DNA from: Amycolatopsis solani
Lineage (GTDB): Bacteria; Actinomycetota; Actinomycetes; Mycobacteriales; Pseudonocardiaceae
Reading direction: 5' to 3'
Assembly (NCBI RefSeq): GCF_033441515.1
Contig: NZ_JAWQJT010000001.1
Coordinates: 372,001 to 436,000, forward strand
DNA: 64,000 bases
The notes beneath the pieces are model-generated. The model was not told where the DNA came from, ran no database searches, and saw nothing but the letters and a program-made list of their open reading frames with translations. The position numbers and the translations under genes are program-made. This document shows, one piece after another, positions 51,799 to 59,745 of this stretch. Numbering within the stretch: position 1 is the stretch's first letter; each line of letters opens with the position of its first letter.

Positions 51799-52581
51799 TC
51801 AGTTCGACTTGCCGAAGCCACCGGGCGGGGTGCCCGGGTTGTCCGACGGCGGCTGCTGGAAGAACGAGCCCTGCTGCGGGGCGTACGTCGTGGCCTGCTG
51901 CCCCGGCGGCGGCGTGGTCGACGGCGGGTTCGGCGAGCCGTACTGGCCCGGCTGCGAGAACGGCGCCGACGGCTCCCCGGCCTGGGCGACCGGGCCCGGG
52001 CCGTGACCCGGCTGGCCGAACTGCTGACCCGGCTGGCCGTACTGCTGCTGTCCGGGCTGGCCGTACTGCTGCTGCTGACCGCCGTAGGACGGCGCGGCCG
52101 GCTTCGGCGACGGCGGCTTGATCACGTCGTGCTCGATGAGCAGCGCGCCGACCGAAACGGCCATCTGCAGGATCGCCAGGATCAGGATGACGGTGACGAT
52201 GCCCGGCGTCGTGGGCAGCGCGACCAGCGAGTCGAGGGCGTCGAGCGCACCGAGCACGCTGAACAGCGCCACGAACGGCAGCGTCTTCGGGCCCTTCGGC
52301 AGCACGTGCAGCCCGGCGAGCAGACCGGCGACCAGCAGGAACGTGGTGGCCAGGCCGACGTCGGCGTTGTCGGAGAAGCCCAGGAAGTACTGGACGAGGC
52401 CGAAGACCGCGACGACCAGGGCGAGCAGCAACGGCAGGTTCTGCGGCAGGCCCGCCGGGCCCGACGCGGGGGGCGCCTGGGGCGCGTGCTGCTGCTGGAA
52501 GCCACCGGTGGGCGGCGGTCCGGGGGGCTGCTGGCCGCCACCCTGCTGGGGGTAGCCAGGCCCGCCGCTGGGGAAGGTCAT
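51799..52581 (-). CDS. DUF5336-family membrane protein (Rv0954-like)
   Basis: A 260-residue protein: Pro/Gln/Gly-rich head (1-45), four transmembrane helices (about 50-150: LPLLLALVVAVFGLVQYFLGF, TTFLLVAGLLAGLHVLP, FVALFSVLGALDALDSL, VTVILILAILQMAVSV) and a Gln/Tyr/Pro-rich tail with QQYGQPGQ repeats. It matches DUF5336, whose M. tuberculosis member Rv0954 sits beside perM and has been tied to the divisome. AGGAG eight bases before the ATG fixes the start. Confidence 0.85.
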   Translation of the reverse strand: MTFPSGGPGYPQQGGGQQPPGPPPTGGFQQQHAPQAPPASGPAGLPQNLPLLLALVVAVFGLVQYFLGFSDNADVGLATTFLLVAGLLAGLHVLPKGPKTLPFVALFSVLGALDALDSLVALPTTPGIVTVILILAILQMAVSVGALLIEHDVIKPPSPKPAAPSYGGQQQQYGQPGQQQYGQPGQQFGQPGHGPGPVAQAGEPSAPFSQPGQYGSPNPPSTTPPPGQQATTYAPQQGSFFQQPPSDNPGTPPGGFGKSN

Positions 52582-52738
52582 CGGATGCACTCCTGTCGGT
52601 TCGACCGGCACTCCGGGGCACGCGGGCACCCGGGGGAAGACGAGGCGGCTTGTGTGCGCAGAACGCTAGCGCACTCTCAAGCCCTCAGCCCACCAGACGC
52701 GTGAATACCTCGGGAGGTTTCGTGCCCGAAAGCAGGAG

Positions 52739-52765
52739 AGCCGGGCACCTTGTGGGTGCCCGGCT
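52739..52765 (-). terminator. Terminator hairpin downstream of sucCD
   Basis: Perfect 11-bp stem AGCCGGGCACC / GGTGCCCGGCT with a five-base loop, about 90 bases after the sucD stop on the minus strand. Confidence 0.75.
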
Positions 52766-52801
52766 CTACCTGCGGTTACGACCCCCGGCTTTTACGGGGG
52801 T

Positions 52802-52839
52802 CCGGGGGCAGGCCCCCGGCCCCGGGGGCCTGCCCCCGG
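52802..52839. repeat. 18-bp GC-only inverted repeat
   Basis: CCGGGGGCAGGCCCCCGG (52802-52819) and its exact reverse complement CCGGGGGCCTGCCCCCGG (52822-52839), separated by two bases. Each arm can also fold on itself. It lies 15 bases after sucD and may be a terminator or a dispersed palindromic element. Confidence 0.75.
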
Positions 52840-52853
52840 GGTTGACACTGTCG

Positions 52854-53744
52854 TCAGCCGAGGCTGTTGTACAGCTCACGCGCGAGGACGGCGGTCTCGC
52901 TCGGGGTCTTGCCGACCTTGACGCCGGCGGCCTCGAGGGCCTCCTTCTTCGCGGCGGCCGTGCCGGAGGAACCCGACACGATGGCGCCCGCGTGGCCCAT
53001 GGTCTTGCCCTCGGGCGCGGTGAAGCCCGCGACGTAGCCGACGACCGGCTTCGTCACGTTTTCCTTGATGTAGGCCGCGGCGCGCTCTTCTGCGTCGCCA
53101 CCGATCTCGCCGATCATCACGATGACCTTGGTCTCGGGGTCCGCCTCGAACGCCTCGAGGGCGTCGATGTGCGTGGTGCCGATGATGGGGTCACCGCCGA
53201 TGCCGACCGCGGTGGAGAAGCCGATGTCCCGCAGCTCGTACATCATCTGGTAGGTCAGCGTGCCGGACTTCGACACGAGGCCGATCTGGCCCGGGCCGGA
53301 GATGTCGGCCGGGATGATGCCGGCGTTCGACTTGCCGGGGCTGATGACGCCGGGGCAGTTCGGCCCGATGATCCGGGTCTTGTTGCCCTTGGCGACCGCG
53401 TGCGCCCAGAAGTAGGCCGAGTCGTGCACCGGGATGCCCTCGGTGATGACGACGGCCAGCGGGATCTCGGCGTCGATGGCCTCGAGGACGGCGTCCTTCG
53501 CGAACTTCGGCGGCACGAAGATGACCGACACGTCGGCGCCGGTCTCCTTGATCGCCTCTTCGACGGTGCCGAAGACCTTGAGGTCCTTGCCCTCGATGGT
53601 GACGGTCTGGCCGGCCTTGCGGGCGTTGACGCCACCCACGATGTTCGTGCCGGACTTCAGCATCTTGGTCGCGTGCTTCGTGCCCTCGGAGCCGGTGAGC
53701 CCCTGGACGATGACCTTGCTGTTCTCGTTGATGAAGATCGACAT
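52854..53744 (-). CDS. sucD: Succinyl-CoA synthetase alpha subunit
   Basis: Makes ATP/GTP from succinyl-CoA in the TCA cycle. The 296 residues have the CoA-binding N-terminus ([19 protein letters not shown]), [12 protein letters not shown], and the phospho-histidine motif [18 protein letters not shown]. Its ATG is one base after the sucC stop. Confidence 0.97.
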   Translation of the reverse strand: MSIFINENSKVIVQGLTGSEGTKHATKMLKSGTNIVGGVNARKAGQTVTIEGKDLKVFGTVEEAIKETGADVSVIFVPPKFAKDAVLEAIDAEIPLAVVITEGIPVHDSAYFWAHAVAKGNKTRIIGPNCPGVISPGKSNAGIIPADISGPGQIGLVSKSGTLTYQMMYELRDIGFSTAVGIGGDPIIGTTHIDALEAFEADPETKVIVMIGEIGGDAEERAAAYIKENVTKPVVGYVAGFTAPEGKTMGHAGAIVSGSSGTAAAKKEALEAAGVKVGKTPSETAVLARELYNSLG

Positions 53745-53745
53745 C

Positions 53746-54915
53746 TCACGCACCTGCCGCGGCGAGCTCGGCAGCCTTGTCGGCCGCGTTGTCCATTGTG
53801 TCCACCACGGTGACCAGCGGGTGGTTCGCGTCGGCCAGGATCTGGCGGCCCTCGACGACGTTGTTGCCGTCCAGGCGGACGACCAGCGGCTTGCTGGCCT
53901 CGTCACCCAGGATCTTCAGGGCCTCGACGATGCCGTTCGCCACCGCGTCGCAGGCGGTGATGCCGCCGAAGACGTTGACGAAGACGCTCTTCACGTCGGT
54001 GTCGTTGAGGATGACGTCCAGCCCGGCCGCCATGACCTCGGCCGACGCGCCGCCGCCGATGTCGAGGAAGTTCGCCGGCTTCACGCCGCCGTGCTTCTCG
54101 CCCGCGTACGCCACGACGTCCAAAGTGGACATCACGAGGCCCGCGCCGTTGCCGATGATGCCGACCTGGCCGTCGAGCTTGACGTAGTTGAGGTTCTTGG
54201 CCTTGGCCTTCGCCTCGAGCGGGTTCTCCGCTTCCTTGTCCACCAGGGCCTCGTGGCCCGGCTGGCGGAAGTCCGCGTTCTCGTCGAGGGTGACCTTGCC
54301 GTCGAGGGCGATGATCTTGTCCTGCGGGTCGCGGACCAGCGGGTTGACCTCGACCAGGGTGGCGTCCTCGGAGACGAAGGTCTCCCAGAGCTTCACGACG
54401 ACGTCGGCGGCCTCGTCGATGATGTCGGCCGGGAAGTTGCCGGCCTTCAGGATCTCGAGCGCCTTCGCCTTGTCGACCCCGGCGATCGCGTCGACCGGGA
54501 TCTTCGCGAGCGCGTCGGGGCGCTCGACGGCGAGCTGCTCGATCTCCATGCCGCCTTCGGACGAAGCCATCGCCAGGAAGGTGCGGTTCGCCCGGTCCAG
54601 CAGGAAGGAGAAGTAGTACTCGGACGCGATGTCCGACGCTTCCGCCACGAGCACGCGGCGCGTGATGTGGCCCTTGATGTCGAGGCCGAGGATGGCTTCC
54701 GCCTTCTCCTTCGCCTCGTCCGGCGTCTGGGCCAGCTTGACGCCGCCCGCCTTGCCGCGGCCGCCGACCTTCACCTGCGCCTTGACGACGACCTGGTTAC
54801 CGATCTGCTCCGCGGCGGTCTTGGCTTCTTCGGGGGTGCTAGCCACCGAGCCCGGCAGAACCGGTACTCCGTGGGCGGCGAAGAGATCCCTCGCCTGGTA
54901 CTCGTAGAGGTCCAC
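53746..54915 (-). CDS. sucC: Succinyl-CoA synthetase beta subunit
   Basis: ATP-grasp subunit of succinyl-CoA synthetase. The 389 residues start [19 protein letters not shown], followed by [28 protein letters not shown] and [12 protein letters not shown]...[11 protein letters not shown]. The GTG at 54915 fits the family; AGGAG lies 10 bases upstream. Coupled to sucD. Confidence 0.97.
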   Translation of the reverse strand: MDLYEYQARDLFAAHGVPVLPGSVASTPEEAKTAAEQIGNQVVVKAQVKVGGRGKAGGVKLAQTPDEAKEKAEAILGLDIKGHITRRVLVAEASDIASEYYFSFLLDRANRTFLAMASSEGGMEIEQLAVERPDALAKIPVDAIAGVDKAKALEILKAGNFPADIIDEAADVVVKLWETFVSEDATLVEVNPLVRDPQDKIIALDGKVTLDENADFRQPGHEALVDKEAENPLEAKAKAKNLNYVKLDGQVGIIGNGAGLVMSTLDVVAYAGEKHGGVKPANFLDIGGGASAEVMAAGLDVILNDTDVKSVFVNVFGGITACDAVANGIVEALKILGDEASKPLVVRLDGNNVVEGRQILADANHPLVTVVDTMDNAADKAAELAAAGA

Positions 54916-55047
54916 TACTCCAGTCTCCTGACGACACGCCACTGTGGTGGTCCGCGTTACCGGACCGCGCTGTCGGACCAGTCGAGGTTAGCGACCTGCG
55001 TGAACGGCGGGGACTCCGCACCTGGTGAAGTCGGTCACCGTGCGCGG

Positions 55048-55341
55048 TCAGACGGTGTTCTCGCGGTGTGAGACCGCCCACCGGGCGCCTTCTTCGGGGG
55101 TGGTGAAGACGCGGAAATCTCTGAGCGCGGCTTGGAGTTCGGCTGTGGGCGGGTCGCCGAGGACGGCGATCGCGTCGGGGTCTTCCTGCTCGGCGGTGCG
55201 GAGGATTTGCTCGCCGGTGCCGAGGGGGCCGGCGTGGATGACTTCGAGACCTTCGTCGCGCAGGAGGCGGCCGAGTGCGACGGCGGCGGGGTCGGGACGG
55301 GCGAACTCGACGAGCAGCACCCGGGGCCGGTCACGCGCCAC
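55048..55341 (-). CDS. Small cobalamin-binding-domain-like protein
   Basis: A 97-residue protein with the Rossmann-like pattern of B12-binding domains: RPRVLLVEFARPDPAAVALGRLLRDEGLEVIHAG, then DPDAIAVLGDPPTAELQAALRDF. The DxHxxG motif that binds the cobalt through His is missing (VEFARPD instead), so cobalamin binding base-off/His-on is unlikely. Possibly a methylmalonyl-CoA-mutase small-domain relative with a new role. GTG start. It lies upstream of sucC on the same strand. Confidence 0.65.
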   Translation of the reverse strand: MARDRPRVLLVEFARPDPAAVALGRLLRDEGLEVIHAGPLGTGEQILRTAEQEDPDAIAVLGDPPTAELQAALRDFRVFTTPEEGARWAVSHRENTV

Positions 55342-55520
55342 GGCGGCCGCCGTCGGTGGTCGGGTGGGCGGTTCGAGCGTGGACAGCGGGGGTGGTTGGG
55401 CCGGGCGCGGTCAGGTCACGCGTCATGGCGTCCGCCTGGGTCGCTGCGGTTCGACCGCGCCTGCTGGGAAGGGCGGTATGACGGCGCCGGCCGAGAGCGG
55501 ACAGGCCGAGCGCGATCACG

Positions 55521-57305
55521 TCACGCGTCACGGCGTCCGCCTGCGGCTGCGAGGCCGGCTGCGATCAGGAGGGCGGCCGTGGCGGCGAGGGCGAGCCAGA
55601 AGCCGGTTGCCGGGGTTGCGCCGCCGAGGGTTCCGCCGACGAGCGGGAGCTCCGCGGCGTGCAGGGCGGTGAGCACGGCGGCGCCGGTCAGGAGTGCCGC
55701 CGCGGGCTTCGGGCGGGCCCGCAGTGCGAGCGCGGCGGCGCCGACGACCGCCACGGCGGCGGTCAGCAGCCCCCACGACGGGGTGTCGAAGTCCGACCAG
55801 AGCCCGGCGGTGACGTAGCCGGGCACGGTGAAGACGGGCAGTCCGAAGGCGGCGACGGCCAGCACCGCCCCGGCGACGACCGGCGTGAGCACGTTCTTGC
55901 CCGGCTCGGCGGCGTTCCCCGCGTCCTCGCGTTCGACGACCCCGGTCCCGGCGGCGGCGAGCGCGGTCAGTACGGCGAGCACGAGCGCGGCGAACGTCCA
56001 GGCGGCGCCGGCGCCGAGGTCGTAGGTCAACGCGGGGGCGGCGGTGCCCCCGAAGCCGCCGAGGTTGCCGGCCTGGGTGGCGGTGAGCGCGGTGTTGAGG
56101 ACGGCCGTGCCGGCGAGGACGATCCCGGCCCAGAGGAGCCCGAGCAGCGGCCGCGCGCCGGGGGCGGTCTTGGGGACGAGCACGCCGAGGGCCGCCACGG
56201 CCAGCACGACGGCGGCGACGAGCAGGAACCACCGCGCGGGACTTTCGGCGGCGGCGCTGACCGGCGCGGTGGCCCCGGGGTTCAGCGCGGTGACGGCGAC
56301 CTGCGGCGCGAAGCTGCCGATCACCGCGGCCAACGCCGTGGCGAGACCGAGCAATCCGGTGACGAGCCGCCACCAGAAGAGGCCGGGGATCTTCAGGTCG
56401 GCTTCGTCGTCGGCGGGCTTCTCGGCGAGCCGGGTGAAGGCGAGCGCGCCTATGACAGCCGTCATAAGGAGGACGAGGACGGGTCCCCAGGTGACGCCGA
56501 GGTCGGCCCGGGACAGTCCGGCCACCACGGGCGGCACGGCGACGCCGAACGCGCCGGCGGCCAGCCCGAGCAGCGCGCCACGCGCGGTCCGCTCGGCGGG
56601 CGCGGCGAGCGCGAGCGCGGCGGCCAGCGGGAGCGCGGCGGCGAGCAGGAGGTAGCCGCCGAGGGCGGGCCAGGGTCCTTCGAAGGACGCGCGGGCGAGG
56701 AGGAAGCCGTTGGCGGAGTGGACGGGCGCGGTCAGCAACCCGACCGAAGCGGCCACGGCGAGCAGCGGCACGAGCAGTCGCCACCGCCGCCGTTCGGGCT
56801 CCTCCCCGGTCTGGCTCGCCCGCCAGGCGGCGACACCCGCGGCGAGGGTGAGCAGGTGCCCGGCGATCAGCAGCCAGAACCCGGCCCCGACGGCCGAGCC
56901 GCCGACGAACCGGTCGGCGAGGTAGAGCTCCGGGCGGACGGCGAGCGGTCCGTTGACGGCGAACTGCAGGTCGAGCACCAGCCGCCCGGGCGCGAGAGCG
57001 GCGAGGCCGAGGACGAGACCGCCGGCCAGCGCGGGCCGTTTCCCGGCGGCCACGATCGCGGCGACGACGGGGGCCAGCGCGAGAACAGCCAGCCACGGCC
57101 AGCTGGTGAACCCGGGACCTGCGTCCGGGGAGACGCGGGCGACGGCACCGGCGGCGAGTGCGACGGCACCGGCGGCGGCGAGGCCGAGGGCGATTGTCTG
57201 GGGGCGATCGTTCTCGACCCAGGACGGCGGTGGTGTCTCTTCGCCGGTGGGACGGGCCGCGGGAGCCGGGGAGCTCGGGCCTGGGGGATCTGAGCGTGGG
57301 GGCAT
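55521..57305 (-). CDS. Large polytopic membrane protein, unknown function
   Basis: Not recognised. A 594-residue protein with a Pro-rich cytoplasmic N-terminus (about 1-45) and roughly 15 hydrophobic helices of strongly Ala/Leu/Val/Gly composition to the C-terminus. No transporter signature is evident; a soluble loop near residue 330 (KPADDEADLKIPG) divides two halves. The ATG at 57303-57305 begins MPPRSDPPGPSS; the upstream open frame is compositionally biased and probably non-coding. Confidence 0.7.
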   Translation of the reverse strand: MPPRSDPPGPSSPAPAARPTGEETPPPSWVENDRPQTIALGLAAAGAVALAAGAVARVSPDAGPGFTSWPWLAVLALAPVVAAIVAAGKRPALAGGLVLGLAALAPGRLVLDLQFAVNGPLAVRPELYLADRFVGGSAVGAGFWLLIAGHLLTLAAGVAAWRASQTGEEPERRRWRLLVPLLAVAASVGLLTAPVHSANGFLLARASFEGPWPALGGYLLLAAALPLAAALALAAPAERTARGALLGLAAGAFGVAVPPVVAGLSRADLGVTWGPVLVLLMTAVIGALAFTRLAEKPADDEADLKIPGLFWWRLVTGLLGLATALAAVIGSFAPQVAVTALNPGATAPVSAAAESPARWFLLVAAVVLAVAALGVLVPKTAPGARPLLGLLWAGIVLAGTAVLNTALTATQAGNLGGFGGTAAPALTYDLGAGAAWTFAALVLAVLTALAAAGTGVVEREDAGNAAEPGKNVLTPVVAGAVLAVAAFGLPVFTVPGYVTAGLWSDFDTPSWGLLTAAVAVVGAAALALRARPKPAAALLTGAAVLTALHAAELPLVGGTLGGATPATGFWLALAATAALLIAAGLAAAGGRRDA

Positions 57306-58245
57306 CGCGGGCGACGCTAGCAAGGTTGCGCGGGATGGGAGGTGCCAGCGGGTCGCGAGTCGGCGAACGGGCCAGGAGGGGTGACGGAAGTCGACGAGTG
57401 GCGCGGACGGGGCAGTGGGTTGGCGGCGACCGCGGCAGGTCTGGGTGGCGGACTCGACGAGCGAGGCCGCGCGCAACGGGAGGGTGCTGGCGGCGGGTTG
57501 GCACTCAGGAGAGGGCTGCGACGGGGAGACGCTGCGATGAAGAGGAGTAGGCGAGGCGGGTGGCGGGGAGCCGGTCCGGGCGAGGCGGGTGGCGGGGAGC
57601 CGGTCCGGGCGCGGCGGGACGGCGGCCGAGGCAAAGCGCCCGTCAGCGGGCGTGATCTGGGAACGGCGGCTGGCGGGCCGAGCGTGACTGACGAGCGAGG
57701 ACGAGAAACGTGACCTGCGGCCCGTCTGGTGGCCGAAGTTCGGGGCGCAAGGGGACAAATCTGGCAGTCAACCGCGATCTTGCCGACTCAGTCGGCGAGC
57801 GGTTCTCCTGCGTCGATGAACGGTCGAGTCAGACCGCCTCGAGAGGAACCACAACTCGAGCCGGAAGGGCGTCGGGAGCGCGGTTCAGGAGTCGAATGGC
57901 TTTGAACATCCCCTGGCAAACCCTTATTCCGCCGCTTCCGGGCGTCTGTGGCCGTTGGTTGTCTTAAACGGTCCGCAAGAGCTGTAAGGCAAGTCACAAC
58001 CAAAGCAGTAAACCCCTTCTAACTTTGGGTAATTCCCACAGGTGAGCGTCGCTTGGGCGCCACCCGATCGGCCGACCGGCGGGGCAGATCTTGCCGACAA
58101 CGGTGCCCCTTCGTTACTGTCCCGGGGTCCCCATTACAGTCAGGTCACGAAGTAGGACACCGAGCGAACCACCCCCGAGGTTTGCTCACCGGGTTCCCCC
58201 GCCCGCAGTCCTCGACCCGGCTCCCCGACGATGGAAGGCCCTGTC
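57306..58245. other. 0.9-kb gap upstream of M23 peptidase gene
   Basis: No credible gene; the open frames are Arg/Gly-rich artefacts of composition without ribosome sites. It holds a perfect 29-bp tandem duplication (57552-57609). From about 57900 the DNA becomes less GC-rich and looks like a long leader or promoter for the M23 gene, with GTTACTGT and ATTACAGT elements around 58113-58140. I looked for a c-di-AMP (ydaO) riboswitch there and could not support one. Confidence 0.5.
57552..57609. repeat. 29-bp perfect tandem duplication
   Basis: The unit starting CGAGGCGGGTGGCGGGGAGC (57552-57580) is repeated without change at 57581-57609. It lies in non-coding DNA and probably arose by slippage. 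Confidence 0.85.
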
Positions 58246-59058
58246 TTGGCTTCACACCGCTCCCCCGGCGGCCAAGCTCCTTCCCCGGCACTGAAGGACG
58301 CACTGGAAGGTGCGGTCGTTCGTGTCCGGGGTGCGCACCGCATCGCCCCGCCCTCCTCGGCCCTTCGTGGCCGGGTCGTGGTTGCCGCGGTTGCGGCCGG
58401 AGCCTTCGCTGCCGCAGCGGCAGGGCAGACCCTCAAGACCGTCACCGACTCCGACGCCGCCGTGACTCCCCTGGCCAACAGCCAGGACGCCAGCGCTTCG
58501 CTGACCGCGGGAGGTGCGGGCACCGGGGGCGCTCCGGAGCTCCTGCCGACCGGCCACGCCGTCGACGCTTCCGCCGAGGCCGCGAAGATCGCGGACTCCG
58601 CCTCCATCACGCAGGCCCGTGAGCAGCGTGAAGCCGACGCCGCCAAGAAGGCCGCCGAAGAAGCCGCTCGCCCCAAGACCTGCCTCCCGGCCCACGGGAC
58701 CTTCACCTCGGGCTTCGGTGCCCGGTGGGGCACGAGCCACCTCGGCATCGACATCGCCAACGCCATCGGCACCCCGATCTACGCCGCCTCCGACGGCACC
58801 GTGATCGACGCCGGCCCGGCCAGCGGCTTCGGCCTCTGGGTGCGCGTCCAGCTCGACGACGGCACGATCCAGGTCTACGGCCACATGAACAGCTTCTCCG
58901 TCAAGGAGGGGCAGAAGGTCAAGTGCGGCCAGCAGATCGCCGAGATCGGCAACCGCGGTCAGAGCACCGGCCCGCACCTGCACTTCGAGGTGTGGCAGAA
59001 CGGCACCAAGAAGATCGACCCCCGGCCCTGGCTGGCCGCGCGCGGCATCGTTCTCTGA
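58246..59058 (+). CDS. M23-family peptidase (Rv0950c-like)
   Basis: A 270-residue cell-wall endopeptidase of the lysostaphin/LytM fold. An N-terminal membrane anchor or signal (GRVVVAAVAAGAFAAAAAG, about 45-63) and an Ala/Glu-rich helical linker precede the catalytic domain with the zinc motifs TSHLGIDIA (HxxxD) and GPHLHFEVW (HxH), plus GHMNSF. Both zinc motifs are intact, so it is probably active on peptidoglycan cross-bridges. A TTG start seven bases after GGAAGG is preferred; ATG 58231 in frame lacks a ribosome site. Confidence 0.88.
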   Translation: MASHRSPGGQAPSPALKDALEGAVVRVRGAHRIAPPSSALRGRVVVAAVAAGAFAAAAAGQTLKTVTDSDAAVTPLANSQDASASLTAGGAGTGGAPELLPTGHAVDASAEAAKIADSASITQAREQREADAAKKAAEEAARPKTCLPAHGTFTSGFGARWGTSHLGIDIANAIGTPIYAASDGTVIDAGPASGFGLWVRVQLDDGTIQVYGHMNSFSVKEGQKVKCGQQIAEIGNRGQSTGPHLHFEVWQNGTKKIDPRPWLAARGIVL

Positions 59059-59242
59059 TCCGATCGCTCCACCCCGGCCGTCCGGCAGGACGGCCGGGCA
59101 CGTCGAAGTTCGGGTACCCGCATTGGTCCGGACCTCATCGGACGCGGTGTTCGCCTCAGCGGCGTCGTAACCCGCTGACACGTCCGGAACCACGCCGAGG
59201 CCGCGAAAAACCCGCCACAAGCCCCTCAGCGCCCGCAACGCC

Positions 59243-59626
59243 CTAGCGGTGCCCGCCCGGCAAACGGCGGATGAAGTACGCCACCGCGACCTGCCACACC
59301 GAGCACAGCTCGGTCGGCCGTCGCACGGGCAACCAGCCCCAGGGCGCGACGCCCCCGGCGGAGCGGACACGCGCGGCACTCCGGGCCCTGGTCGTCCAGC
59401 GGCGTCCCCGGCCGCAGGTGACGCAGTGCCCGTCCGCGCCCAGCTCGTGCTGCCTGAGCAGCGCTCGCCAGGCGGCGGCCAGCCGGCACGCCTCCGCTCC
59501 CGCACGCGGGGCACTTCCTGAGGCCCCCGATGGCTCCGGACCCCGATCCCGAACCGTCGACCGCAGGACTCCCCGCAGGTATTTTTGTACCCCTTCGGCC
59601 AACAGGTGAAACAGCACCGCGTCCAC
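59243..59626 (-). CDS. Small SOS-regulated protein with cysteine motif
   Basis: Not recognised by name. A 127-residue basic protein: N-terminal helix DAVLFHLLAEGVQKYLRGVL, middle WRALLRQHELGADGHCVTCGRGRRW with a CxxC, and C-terminal LCSVWQVAVAYFIRRLPG with a third Cys, the look of a small zinc-ribbon family found in Pseudonocardiaceae. A perfect LexA box begins 19 bases upstream of the GTG and covers the likely -35, with TAGTGT as a -10. Damage induction is strongly suggested; the job is unknown. Confidence 0.6.
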   Translation of the reverse strand: MDAVLFHLLAEGVQKYLRGVLRSTVRDRGPEPSGASGSAPRAGAEACRLAAAWRALLRQHELGADGHCVTCGRGRRWTTRARSAARVRSAGGVAPWGWLPVRRPTELCSVWQVAVAYFIRRLPGGHR

Positions 59627-59644
59627 ACCACACTACCCCCTCCG

Positions 59645-59660
59645 TCGAACCTTTGTTCGA
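59645..59660 (-). promoter_or_regulatory. LexA (SOS) box of the 59243-59626 gene
   Basis: TCGAACCTTTGTTCGA matches TCGAAC-N4-GTTCGA at all defined positions. It lies 19 bases upstream of the minus-strand gene and 86 bases downstream of the pcrA stop, so it serves the small gene and not pcrA. Confidence 0.88.
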
Positions 59661-59745
59661 TCGTGGGGTCAGTTGTACCGGGTGGGTACGACGATTCCGG
59701 CGGCGATCGCGGGGATCGCCGCCGGATTCACTCGTCCGGGTTGCG

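Noticed and set aside
57342..57713. Possible 123-residue gene in the gap before the M23 gene
   Set aside because: Arg/Gly-rich, contains the 29-bp tandem duplication, no ribosome site, no resemblance to any family.
57960..58230. c-di-AMP (ydaO) riboswitch before the M23 gene
   Set aside because: Expected from gene type, but I could not find the conserved core sequences; kept only as a test.
59645..59660. LexA box assigned to pcrA
   Set aside because: pcrA runs on the minus strand and ends at 59746, so the box lies downstream of it; it fits the small gene starting at 59626.
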